Shown: positions 27,908 to 39,499 of the stretch, in pieces
Layout of the letters: the number at the start of each line of letters is the position of its first letter
How positions within the stretch are numbered: the stretch's first letter is position 1
Source of the DNA: Aristolochia californica
Taxonomy: Eukaryota; Streptophyta; Magnoliopsida; Piperales; Aristolochiaceae
Assembly (NCBI GenBank): GCA_029961685.1
Contig: JARWKL010000009.1
Location: forward strand, 20,145,237 to 20,209,236
Direction: 5' to 3'
DNA length: 64,000 nt
The notes under the pieces: generated by a model
Database searches by the model: none
Told to the model about the DNA's origin: nothing
What the model saw: the letters and a program-made list of their open reading frames with translations, nothing else
Position numbers and translations under genes: made by a program

Positions 27908-29258
27908 ATAATTTTCCATTGTGCATTTCCATTTTAGATGTATACTTTTTTCTCAAATGAAAACTTGAGTTTTCACTTTTTCGATCATCTCGTAGACAAA
28001 AAATAGAATAAATGACAACGAAATGAAAATTTTAGAGTTTGTGTATGGAAAAAATTTAAAGCAATGACAAAACTAAGTAAATAAAATTTATTGACACACC
28101 ACAAACGAACACAAACGTTTTGTCATCCAAGTTTGGGAAATTCCACTAGTACAACAACCCCAATAGGTTGGAATTTGATAAGAAAGAGATATTTCTGCAC
28201 ATGCTATAAAAAATGGATATGCATGCTTGAAACATGTTAAATATGCAAAAGACCTATGGATCCAAACCTTTTAAAGAGAATAAAATATTGCCCATTAAAT
28301 TCTCAAGTAAACGTGCGGTGGGATATTTATCCGAGTCAAACAAGACATTATTTTGCCCATTTACAAAAAGCTGACCTAATGATCATTGATGATTGTAAAG
28401 TGATTTATCATGCGTAAAGGGCCATATTTTTAAAAAGGAATGAGTTTTGGGTTGGGATTCAACACTCAGTTATAATTCCTTCGCCTCCCCTTTTCCCGAC
28501 AATAGCAAAACCTAATATATAAAAACTAAAAAGAGGATTAAATCTGTAAAAATTACAGAAACGTTTTGGAAATATCTCTCTCTATATTTGTGCATTGTGC
28601 ATTTCCATTTTAGATGTATACATTTTTTTTAAATCAAAACTTGAGTTTTTACTTTTCCCTTCATCTCGTAGAAAAAAAAGGAAATACATGACAAGGAAAT
28701 GAAAATTTTAGAGTTTGTGTATGGAAAAAATTTAAAGCAATAACAAACGTAAGTGAAGAAAATTTATTCACAAACCTCAAATGAACACAAAAGTTTTGTA
28801 ATTCAAGTTCGGGAAATTCCACTAGATCAACAACCCCAAATGATTGGCATTTGATAAGAAAGAGACTTTTCTACACATAGTTTAAAAAATGGATATGCAT
28901 GCTTTAAACATGTTAAAGATGCATATGACCTATGAATCCTAACCTTTTATAGAGAATAACAAACCGCTCATTGGATTCTCAAATAAACATGCGGTGGGAT
29001 ATTTACTCGAGTCAAACAAGCCATTATTTTGCCCATTTACAAAAAGCTGACCTAACGATCATTGACGATTTTAAAGTGATTTATCATGCGTAACGAGCCA
29101 TATTTTTGTAAGGAATGACTTTCTGGTTGGGATTCAACACTCAGTGAAAATTCCCTCGCCTCCCCTTTTCCCGACGATTGCAAAACCTTATATATAAAAA
29201 CTAAAAAGAGGTTTAAATCCCTAAAAATTATAGAAACTTTTTTGAAATATCTCTCTCT
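27908..29258 (+). repeat. Nearly identical 1,351 bp duplication, copy 1
   Basis: Copy 2 follows immediately (29259-30609). I counted about ten substitutions by eye, among them ATTTATTGAC/ATTGATTGAC, CCTAATATATAA/CCTGATATATAA, GTAAGTGAAG/GTAAGTAAAG and GACGATTTTAAAG/GACGATTGTAAAG. That is about 99% identity. The edges are approximate because the exchange took place inside homologous sequence. Confidence 0.85.
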
Positions 29259-30609
29259 ATAATTTTCCATTGTGCATTTCCATTTTAGATGTATACTTTT
29301 TTCTCAAATGAAAACTTGAGTTTTCACTTTTCCCATCATCTCGTAGACAAAAAATAGAATAAATGACATCGAAATGAAAATTTTAGAGTTTGTGTATGGA
29401 AAAAATTTAAAGCAATGACAAAACTAAGTAAATAAAATTGATTGACACACCACAAACGAACACAAACGTTTTGTCATCCAAGTTTGGGAAATTCCACTAG
29501 TACAACAACCCCAATAGGTTGGAATTTGATAAGAAAGAGATATTTCTGCACATGCTATAAAAAATGGATATGCATGCTTGAAACATGTTAAATATGCAAA
29601 AGACCTATGGATCCAAACCTTTTAAAGAGAATAAAATATTGCCCATTAAATTCTCAAGTAAACGTGCGGTGGGATATTTATCCGAGTCAAACAAGACATT
29701 ATTTTGCCCATTTACAAAAAGCTGACCTAATGATCATTGATGATTGTAAAGTGATTTATCATGCGTAAAGGGCCATATTTTTAAAAAGAAATGAGTTTTG
29801 GGTTGGGATTCAACACTCAGTTATAATTCCTTCGCCTCCCCTTTTCCCGACAATAGCAAAACCTGATATATAAAAACTAAAAAGAGGATTAAATCTGTAA
29901 AAATTACAGAAATGTTTTGGAAATATCTCTCTCTATATTTGTGCATTGTGCATTTCCATTTTAGATGTATACATTTTTTTTAAATCAAAACTTGAGTTTT
30001 TACTTTTCCCTTCATCTCGTAGAAAAAAAAGGAAATACATGACAAGGAAATGAAAATTTTAGAGTTTGTGTATGGAAAAAATTTAAAGCAATAACAAACG
30101 TAAGTAAAGAAAATTTATTCACAAACCTCAAATGAACACAAAAGTTTTGTAATTCAAGTTCGGGAAATTCCACTAGATCAACAACCCCAAATGATTGGCA
30201 TTTGATAAGAAAGAGACTTTTCTACACATAGTTTAAAAAATGGATATGCATGCTTGAAACATGTTAAAGATGCATATGACCTATGAATCCTAACCTTTTA
30301 TAGAGAATAACAAACCGCTCATTGGATTCTCAAATAAACATGCGGTGGGATATTTACTCGAGTCAAACAAGCCATTATTTTGCCCATTTACAAAAAGCTG
30401 ACCTAACGATCATTGACGATTGTAAAGTGATTTATCATGCGTAACGAGCCATATTTTTGTAAGGAATGACTTTCTGGTTGGGATTCAACACTCAGTGAAA
30501 ATTCCCTCGCCTCCCCTTTTCCCGACGATTGCAAAACCTTATATATAAAAACTAAAAAGAGGTTTAAATCCCTAAAAATTATAGAAACTTTTTTGAAATA
30601 TCTCTCTCT
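29259..30609 (+). repeat. Nearly identical 1,351 bp duplication, copy 2
   Basis: Partner of 27908-29258. After about 30,610 the sequence stops following copy 1 (ATAATTTTGCATT instead of ATAATTTTCCATT) and continues into an A1 unit. Confidence 0.85.
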
Positions 30610-30845
30610 ATAATTTTGCATTGTGCATTTACATTTTAGACGTATACTTTTTTCTTAAATCAAAACTTGAGTTTTCACTTTTACGTTCATCTCGTAGACA
30701 AAACAGAGAGTAGATGACAACGAAATGAAAATTTTAGAGTTTGTGTATGGAAAAAATTTAAAGCAATAAAAAACGTAAGTAAAGAAAATTTATTCACACA
30801 CCACAAATGAACACAAAAGTTTTGTCATCCAAGTTTGGGAAATTC

Positions 30846-33429
30846 CACTAGTACAACAACCCCAATAGCGTGAAATTTGATATGAAAAAGATATTTCTGC
30901 ACATGCTTTAAAAAATGGATATGCATGCTTGAAACATGTTAAAGATGCAAATGACATATGGATCCAAACCTTTTAAAGATAATAAAAAGTTGTTCATTAA
31001 ATTATCTAGTGAACGTGCGGTGGGATATTTAACCGAGTCAAAAAAAGCCATTATTTAAACCATTTAAAAAACGTTGACCTAACGATCATTGATGATTGTA
31101 AAGTGATTTATCATGCGTAACGGGCCATATTTTTGTTAGAAATGACTTTTGGGTTGGGATTCAACACTCAGTTGAAATTCCCTCGCCTCCCCTATTCCTG
31201 ACGATTGCAAAACCTGATATATAAAAACTAAAAAGAGGTTTAAATCTGTAAAAATTACAGAAACGTTTTGGAAATATTTCTCTCTATATTTGTGCATTGT
31301 GCATTTATATTTTAGATGTATACATTTTTCTTAAATCAAAACTTGAGTTTACACATTTCCCTTCATCTCGTAGAAAAAAAATAGAATACATGACAACGAA
31401 ATAAAAATTTTAGAGTTGGTGCATGGAAAAAATTTAAAGCAATAAAAAACGTAAGTAAAATTTATTCACACACCACAAATGAACACAAAAGTTTTGTCAT
31501 CCAAGTTTGGGAAATTCCACTAGTTCAACAACCCCAATTGATTTGAATTTGATAAAAAAAGTGATTTTTCTACACATGCTTTAAAAAATGGATATGCATG
31601 CTTGAAACATGTTAAAGATGCAAATGACCTATTAATCCAAACCTTTTGAAGAGAATAACAAACCGCTCATTGAATTCTCAAGTGAACGTGCGGTGGGATA
31701 TTTAACCGAGTCAAACTAGCCATTATTTTGCCCATTTACAAAAAGCTAACCTAATGATCATTGATGATCGTAAAGTGATTTATCATGCGTAACGGGCCAT
31801 ATTTTTGTAAGGAATGACTTTGGGGTTTGGATTCAACACTCAGTTAAAATTCCCTCGCCTCTCATTTTCCCGATGATTGCAAAACCTGATATATAAAAAC
31901 TAAAAAGAGGTTTAAATTCCTAAAAATTACAGAAAATTTTTGGAAATATCTCTCTCTATAATTTTACATTGTGCATTTCAATTTTAGATGTATACTTTTT
32001 TCTTAAATGGAAACTTGAGTTTTCACTTTTCCCTTCATCTCGTGGACAAAACAGAGAATTGATGACAACGAAATGAAAATTTTAGAGTTTGAGTATGGAA
32101 AAAATTTAAAGCAATAAAAAACGTCGGTAAAGAAAATTTATTCACACACCACAAATGAACACAAAAGTTTTGTCATCCAAGTTTGGGAAATTCCACTAGT
32201 ACAACAACCCCAATGGATTGGAATTTGACAAGAAAGAGATATTTCTACACATGCTTTAAAAAATGGATATGCATGCTTGAAACATGTTAAATATGCAAAT
32301 GACCTATGGATTCAAATCATTGAAAGAGAATAAAAAATTGCTCAATAAATTCTCAAGTGAACGTGCGGTGGGATATTTATCCGAGTCAAACAACCCATTA
32401 TTTTGCCCATTTACAAAAAGCTGACCTAACGATCATTAATGATTGTAGACTGATTTATCATGCGTAACAGGCCATATTTTTAAAAAGGAATGACTTTTGG
32501 GTTGGGATTCAACACTCAGTTAAAATTGCCTCGCCTCCCCTTTTCCCCACAATAGCAAAACCAGATATATAAAAACTAAAAAGTGGTTTAAATCCGTAAA
32601 AATTAAAGAAACTTTTTGGAAATATCTCTCTCTATATTTTTGCATTGTGCATTTCCATTTTAGATGTATACATTTTTCTTAAATCAAAACTAGAGTTTTC
32701 ACTTTTCCCTTCATCACGTAGAAAAAAAAGAGAATAGATGACAACGAAATGAAAATTTTAGAGTTTGTGGTTGGAAAAAATTTAAAGCAATAAAAACATA
32801 AGTAAAATTTATTCACACACCACAAATGAACACAAAAGTTTTGTCATCCAAGTTTGGGAAATGACTATGGATCCAAACCTTTTAAAGAGAATAACAAACA
32901 GTTCATTGAATTCTCAAGTGAACGTGCGGTGGGATATATAACCGAGTCACACAAGCCATTATTTTGCCCATTGACAAAAAGCTGACCTAACGATCATTGA
33001 TGATTGTAAACTGATTTATCATGCGTAACGGGCCATATTTTTGTAAGGAATGACTTTTGGGTTGGGATTCAACACTTAGTTAAAATTCCCTGGCCTCTCC
33101 TTTTCCCGATGATTGCAAAACCTGATATATAAAAACTAAAAAGAGGTTTAAATCCCTAAAAATTACAGAAACTTTTAGGAAATATCTCTCTCTATATTTG
33201 TGCATTGTGCATTTCCATTTTAGATGTATACATTTTTCATAAATCAAAACTTGAGTTTTCACTTTTCCCTTCATCTCGTAGACAAAAAAGAGAATAGATG
33301 ACAACGAAATGAAAATTTTAGTGTTTGTGTATGGAAAAAATTTAAAGCAATAACAAATGTTAGTAAAGAAAATTTATTCACAAACCACAAATGAACACAA
33401 AAGTTTTGTAATCCACGTTTGGGATATTC
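30846..33429 (+). repeat. Units 47-50, paralogue of units 27-29 plus 33
   Basis: Cores at 30917, 31590 and 32265; unit 50 lacks its core. Unit 47 is a hybrid: an A1 left half (AAAGATAATAAAAAG) and, from about 31.05 kb, the right half of unit 27 (CATTATTTAAACCATTT, CAGTTGAAATTCC, AAATCTGTAAAAATT). Units 48 and 49 match units 28 and 29. Unit 50 then matches unit 33, so the equivalents of units 30-32 are missing here or were inserted there. Confidence 0.82.
32858..32867 (+). other. Same ~127 bp deletion junction in unit 50
   Basis: Reads GGGAAATGACTATGG exactly as in unit 33, including the single missing C, so it descends from the same event. Confidence 0.9.
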
Positions 33430-36400
33430 CACTAGATCAACAACCCCAATGGATTGGAGCTTGATAAGAAAGAGACTTTTCTACACATACTTTAAAAAAT
33501 GGATATGCATGCTTGAAACATGTTAAAGATGCAAATGACCTATGGATCCAAACCTTTTATAGAGAATAACAAACCGCTCATTGGATTCTCAAATGAAGAT
33601 GCGGTGGGATATTTACTCGAGTCAAACAAGCCATTATTTTGCCCATTTACAAAAAGCTGACATAACGATCATTGATGATTGTAAAGTGACTTATCATGCG
33701 TAACGGGCCATTTTTTTGTAAGCAATGTCTTTTGGGTTGGGATTCAACACTCAGTTAAAATTCGCTCGCCTCCCCTTTTCCCGACGATTGCAAAACCTTA
33801 TATATAAAAACTAAAAAGAGGTTTAAATCTCTAAAAATTACAGAAACTTTTTTGGAATATCTCTCTCTACAATTTTGCATTGTGCATTTCCATTTTAGAT
33901 GTATACTTTTTTCTTAAATCAAAACTTGAGTTTTCACTTTTCCCTTCATCTCATTGACAAAACAGAGAATTGATGACAAAGAAATGAAAATTTAAGAGTT
34001 TGTGTATGGAAAAAATTTAAAGCAATAAAAAACGTAAGTAAAGAAAATTTATTCACACACCACAAATGAACACAAATGTTTTGTCATCCAAGTTTGGGAA
34101 ATTCCACTAGTACAACAACCCCAATGGCTTGGAATTTGATAAGAAAGACATATTTCTACACATGCTTTAAAAAATGGATATGTATGCTTGAAACAAGTTA
34201 AAGATGCAAAAGTCCTATGGATCCAAACCTTTTGAAGAGAATAAAATGTTTCTCATTAAATTCTCAAGTGAACATGCGGTGGGAGATTTAACCGAGTCAA
34301 ACAAGCCATTATTTTGCCCTTTTACAAAAAGCTGACCTAACGATCATTGATGATTGTAAAGTGATTTATCATGCGTAACAGGCCATATTTTTGTAAAGAA
34401 TGACTTTTGAGTTGGGATTGAACACCCAGTTAAAATTCCGTCGCCTCCCCTTTTCCCAACGATTGCAAAACCTTATATATAAAAACTAAAAAGCGATTTA
34501 AATCCCTAAAAATTATAGAAACGTTTTGGAAATATTTCTCTCTATAATTTTCCATTGTGGATTTCCATTTTAGATATATACTTTTTTCGCAAATAAAAAC
34601 TTGAGTTTTCACTTTTCCCTTCATCTCGTAAACAAAAAAGTGAATAGATGACCACAAAATGAAAATTTTAGAGTTTTGTGTAAGGAAAAAATTTAAACCA
34701 CTGACGAAACTAAGTAAAGAAAATTTATTCACACACCACTGATGAACACAAAAGTTTTGTCATCCAAGTTTGGTAAATACCACTAGTACAACAACCCCAA
34801 TAGCTCTGAATTTGATAAGAAAGAGATATTTCTACACATGCTTTAAAAAATGGATATGCATGCTTGAAACATATTAAATATGCAAAAGACCTATGGATCC
34901 AAACCTTTTAAAGAGAATAAAAAATTGCTCATTAAATTCTCAAGTGAATGTGCGACGGGATATTTAACCGAGTCAAAAAAAGCCATTATTTTGCCCATTT
35001 AAAAAAAGCTGACCTAACGATCATTGATGATTGTAAAGTGATTTATCATGTGTAACGGGCCATATTTTTGTAAGGAATGACTTTTGGGTTAGGATTCAAC
35101 ACTCAGTTAAAATTCCCTCGCCTCCCCTTTTCCTGACGATTGCAAAACTTGATATATAAAAACTAAAATGAGGTTCAAATCCATAAAAATTACAGAATTG
35201 TTATGGAAATATCTCTCTCTATATTTGTGCATTGTGCATTTCCATTTTAGATGTATACATTTTTCTTAAATCAAAACTTGAGTTTTTACTTTTCCCTTCA
35301 TCTCGTAGAAAAAAAAGAGAATAGATGACAACGAAATGAAAATTTTAGAATTTCAGTATGGAAAAAATTTAAAGCAATAAAAAACATAACTAAAATTTAT
35401 TCACACACCACAAATGAACACAAAAGTTTCGTCATCCAAGTTTGGGAAATTCCACTAGTTCAACAACCCCAATAGATTTGAATTTGATAAAAAAAGTGAT
35501 TTTTCTACACATGCTTTAAAAAATGGATATGCATGCTTGAAACATGTTCAAGATGCAAATGACCTATGGATCCAAACCTTTTAAAAAGAATAACAAACTG
35601 CTCATTGAATTCTCAAATGAGCGTGCGGTGGGATATTTAACCAAGTCAAACAAGCCATTATTTTGCCCATTTGCAAAACGTTAACCTAACGATCATTGAT
35701 GATTGTAAACTGATTTATCATGCGTAATGGGCCATATTTTTGTAAGGAATGACTTTTGGGTTTGGATTCAACACTCAGTTAAAATTCCCTCGCGTCTCCT
35801 TTTCCCGAGGATTACAAAACCTGATATATAAAAACTAAAAAGAGGTTTAAATCCCTAAAAATTGCAAAAACTTTTTGGAAATATCTCTCTCTGTATTTGT
35901 GCATTGTGCATTTCCATTTTAGATGCATACATTTTTCTTAATTCAAAAATTGAGTTTTCACTTTTCCCTTCATCTTGTAAAAAAAAAAAGAGAATACATG
36001 ACAACGAAATGAAAATTTTATACTTTGTGTATGGAAAAAATTTAAAGCAATAACAAACGTAAGTAAAGAAAATTTATTCGCACAACACAAATGAAGACAA
36101 AAGTTTTGTCATCCAAGTTTGGGAAATTCCACTAGATCAGCAACCCCAATGGATTGGAATTTGATAAGAAAGAGATTTTTCTACTCATACTTTAAAAAAT
36201 GGATATGCATGCTTGAAACATGTGAAAGATGCAAATGACCTATGGATCAAAACATTTTAAAGAGAATAACTAACCAATCGTTGGATTCTCAAGTGAACAT
36301 GCGCTGGAATATTTACTCGAGTCAAACAAGCCATTATTTTGCCCATTTACAAAAAGCTGAGCTAACGATCATTGATGATTGTAAAGTGATTTATCATGCG

Positions 36401-36803
36401 TAACCGGCCATATTTTTGTAAGGAATGACTTTTGGGATGGGATTCAACACTCAGTTAAAATTCCCTTGCCTCCCCTTTTCCCGATGATTGCAAAACCTTA
36501 TATATGAAAACTAAAAAGAGGTTTAAATCCCTAAAAACTACAGAAACTTTTTGGAAATATCTCTCTCTATAATTTTGCATTGTGCATTTCCTTTTTAGAT
36601 GTATACTTTTTTCTTAAATCAAAACTTGAGTTTTCACTTTTCCTTCATCTCATAGACAAAACAGAGAATTGATGACAATGAAATGAAAATTTTAGAGTTT
36701 GTTCATGGAAAAAACTGAAAGCAATAAACAATGTATGTAAAGAAAATTTATTCACACACCACAAATGAACACAAAAGTTTTGTCATCCAAGTTTGCCAAA
36801 TTG
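33430..36803 (+). repeat. Units 51-55, classes B-A-A-C-B
   Basis: Cores at 33501, 34176, 34852, 35525 and 36201. Units 51 and 52 parallel units 34 and 35; unit 55 parallels unit 37. The C unit 54 has no counterpart between units 36 and 37, so it is an extra copy here or a loss there. The set A-A-C-B (units 52-55) is a clean example of the four-unit order. Confidence 0.83.
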
Positions 36804-37785
36804 CACTAGTACAACAACTCCAATAGCATTGAATTTGATATGAAAGAGATATATCTACACACGCTTTAAAAAATGGATATGCATGCTTGAAACATGTTAA
36901 AGATGCAAATGACCTATGAATCCAAACCTTTTAAAGATAATAAAAAGTTGCCCATTAAATTATCAAGTGAACGTGCGGTGGGATATTTAACCGAGTCAAA
37001 CAAGCCATTATTTTGCCCATTTACAAAAAGCTGACCTATAGATCATTGATGATTGTCAACTGATTTATCATGCGTAACGGGCCATATTTTCGTTAGGAAT
37101 GACTTTTGGGTTGGGATTCAACACTCAGTTAAAATTCCCTCACCTCCCCTTTTCCCGTCGATTGCAAAACCTGATATATTAAAACTAAAAAGAAGTTTAA
37201 ATCCGTAAAAATTACAGAAATGTTATGGAAATATCTCTCTCTATATTCGTGCATTGTGCAATTCCATTTTAGAAGTATACATTTTTCTTTAATCAAAATT
37301 TGAATTTTTACATTTCCCTTCATCTCGTAGAAAAAAAAGAGAATAGATGACAACGAAATGAAAATTTTAAAATTTGATTATGGAAAAAATTTAAAGCAAT
37401 AAAAAACATACGTACAATTTATTCACCCACCACAAATGAACACAAAAGTTTTGTCATCCAAGTTTGGGAAATTCCACTAGTTCAACAACCCCAATAGATT
37501 TTAATTTGATAAAAAAGTGATTTTTCTACACATGCTTTAAAAAATGGATATGCATGCTTGAAACATGTTCAAGATGCAAATGACCTATCGATCCAAACAA
37601 TTTTAAGAGAATAAAAAACAGCTCATTGAATTCTCAAGTGAGCGTGCAGTGAGATATTTAACCGAGTCAAACAAGCCATTATTTTGCCAATTTACAAAAA
37701 ACCTAACCTAACGATCATTGATGATTGTAAACTGATTTATCATGCGTAACAGGCCATATTTTTGTAAGGAATGACTTTTGGGTTT

Positions 37786-38460
37786 GGATTCAACACTCAG
37801 TTAAAATTCCCTCGTCTCTCCTTTTCCTGACGATTGCAAAACCTGATATATAAAAACTAAAAAGAGGTTTAAATCGCTAAAAATTACAGAAACTTTTTGG
37901 AAATATCACTCTCTATATTTGTGCATTGTGCATTTCCATTTTAGATGTATACATTTTTCTTAATTCAAAACTTGAGTTTTCACTTTTCCCTTCATCTCGT
38001 AGAAAAAAAAGAGAATAGATGACAGCGAAATGAAAATTTTAGACTTTGTGTATGGAAAAAATTTAAAGTAATAACAAACATAAGTAAAGAAAATTTATTC
38101 ACACAACACAAATGAACACAAAAGTTTTGTCATCCAAGTTTGGGAAATTCCACTAGATCAACAACCCCAATAGATTGGAATTTGAGATGAAAGAGATTTT
38201 TCTACTCATACTTTAAAAAATGGATATGCATGCTTGAAACATGTGAAAGATGCAAATGACCTATGGATCAAAACCTTTTAAAGAGAATAAAAAGTTGCTC
38301 ATTAAATTCTCAAGTGAACGTGCGGTGGGATATTTAACCGAGTCAAACAAGCTATTATTTTGCCCATTTACAAAAAGCTGACCTAACGATCATTGATGGT
38401 TGTAAACTGATTTATCATGCGTAACGGGCCATATTTTTGTTAGGAATGACTTTTGGGTTG
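37786..38460 (+). repeat. 675 bp one-unit duplication, copy 1
   Basis: Read base by base against 38461-39135, I found a single difference: C at 38319 versus T at 38994. Rare variants shared by both copies include CTCGTCTCTCC, AAATCGCTAAAAA, ATATCACTCTC, GACAGCGAAATG, AAAGTAATAACAAACATAAG and TTTGAGATGAAAG. Confidence 0.93.
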
Positions 38461-39135
38461 GGATTCAACACTCAGTTAAAATTCCCTCGTCTCTCCTTTT
38501 CCTGACGATTGCAAAACCTGATATATAAAAACTAAAAAGAGGTTTAAATCGCTAAAAATTACAGAAACTTTTTGGAAATATCACTCTCTATATTTGTGCA
38601 TTGTGCATTTCCATTTTAGATGTATACATTTTTCTTAATTCAAAACTTGAGTTTTCACTTTTCCCTTCATCTCGTAGAAAAAAAAGAGAATAGATGACAG
38701 CGAAATGAAAATTTTAGACTTTGTGTATGGAAAAAATTTAAAGTAATAACAAACATAAGTAAAGAAAATTTATTCACACAACACAAATGAACACAAAAGT
38801 TTTGTCATCCAAGTTTGGGAAATTCCACTAGATCAACAACCCCAATAGATTGGAATTTGAGATGAAAGAGATTTTTCTACTCATACTTTAAAAAATGGAT
38901 ATGCATGCTTGAAACATGTGAAAGATGCAAATGACCTATGGATCAAAACCTTTTAAAGAGAATAAAAAGTTGCTCATTAAATTCTCAAGTGAATGTGCGG
39001 TGGGATATTTAACCGAGTCAAACAAGCTATTATTTTGCCCATTTACAAAAAGCTGACCTAACGATCATTGATGGTTGTAAACTGATTTATCATGCGTAAC
39101 GGGCCATATTTTTGTTAGGAATGACTTTTGGGTTG
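38461..39135 (+). repeat. 675 bp one-unit duplication, copy 2
   Basis: Second tandem copy. After it the sequence departs to CTCTCGCCTCC and CCGAGGATTGC, which belong to the neighbouring A lineage. Confidence 0.93.
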
Positions 39136-39499
39136 GGATTCAACACTCAGTTAAAATTCTCTCGCCTCCCCTTTTCCCGAGGATTGCAAAACCTAATCTA
39201 TAAAAACTAAATAGAGGTTTAAATCCCTAAAAATAACATAAACGTTTTAGAAATATCTCTCTCTATAATTTTCCATTGTGCATTTCCGTTTTAGATGTAT
39301 ACTTTTTTCTCTACTGAAAACTTGAGTATTCACTTTTCCCTTCATCTCTTTGACAAAAAAGAGAATTGATGACAACGAAATAAAAACTTTAGAGTTTGTG
39401 TATGGAAAAAATTTAAAGCAAATACAAAAGTAAGTAAAGAAAATTGATTCACACACCACAAATGTACACAAAATTTTGTCATCCAAGTTTGGGAAATTG

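Larger units (their letters stand above)
25442..30845 (+). repeat. Run of four A-B dimers, 1,351 bp period (units 39-46)
   Basis: Cores at 25513, 26189, 26864, 27540, 28215, 28891, 29566 and 30242, alternating 676 and 675 bp exactly. Units 39, 41, 43 and 45 are A; units 40, 42, 44 and 46 are B. The dimers share AATAGGTTGG with TGCTATAAAAAATGG in three of the A units. The first two dimers share ACTTACGGATCC and CATCCGGTAG. The last two share AATATTGCCCATTAAATTC and AAATGATTGGCATTTG. This is the most regular stretch of the window and looks like the youngest two-unit amplification. Confidence 0.92.
36804..39499 (+). repeat. Units 56-59, A1-C then two identical B/A chimeras
   Basis: Cores at 36875, 37546, 38222 and 38897. 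Unit 56 is A1 and unit 57 is C. Units 58 and 59 begin as B (CACTAGATC, ACTCATACTT, ACATGTGAAAG) but switch at about 38,280 and 38,955 to class A (AATAAAAAGTTGCTC, TAAATTCTC, GAACGTGCGG without the XhoI box). The two are the copies of the 675 bp duplication listed next. Confidence 0.88.

Noticed and set aside
27908..39135. Assembly error as the sole reason for near-identical copies
   Set aside because: The copies differ by real substitutions and have different continuations, and similar but older duplications occur across the window. An assembly artefact remains possible for the 675 bp pair, as noted in the finding.
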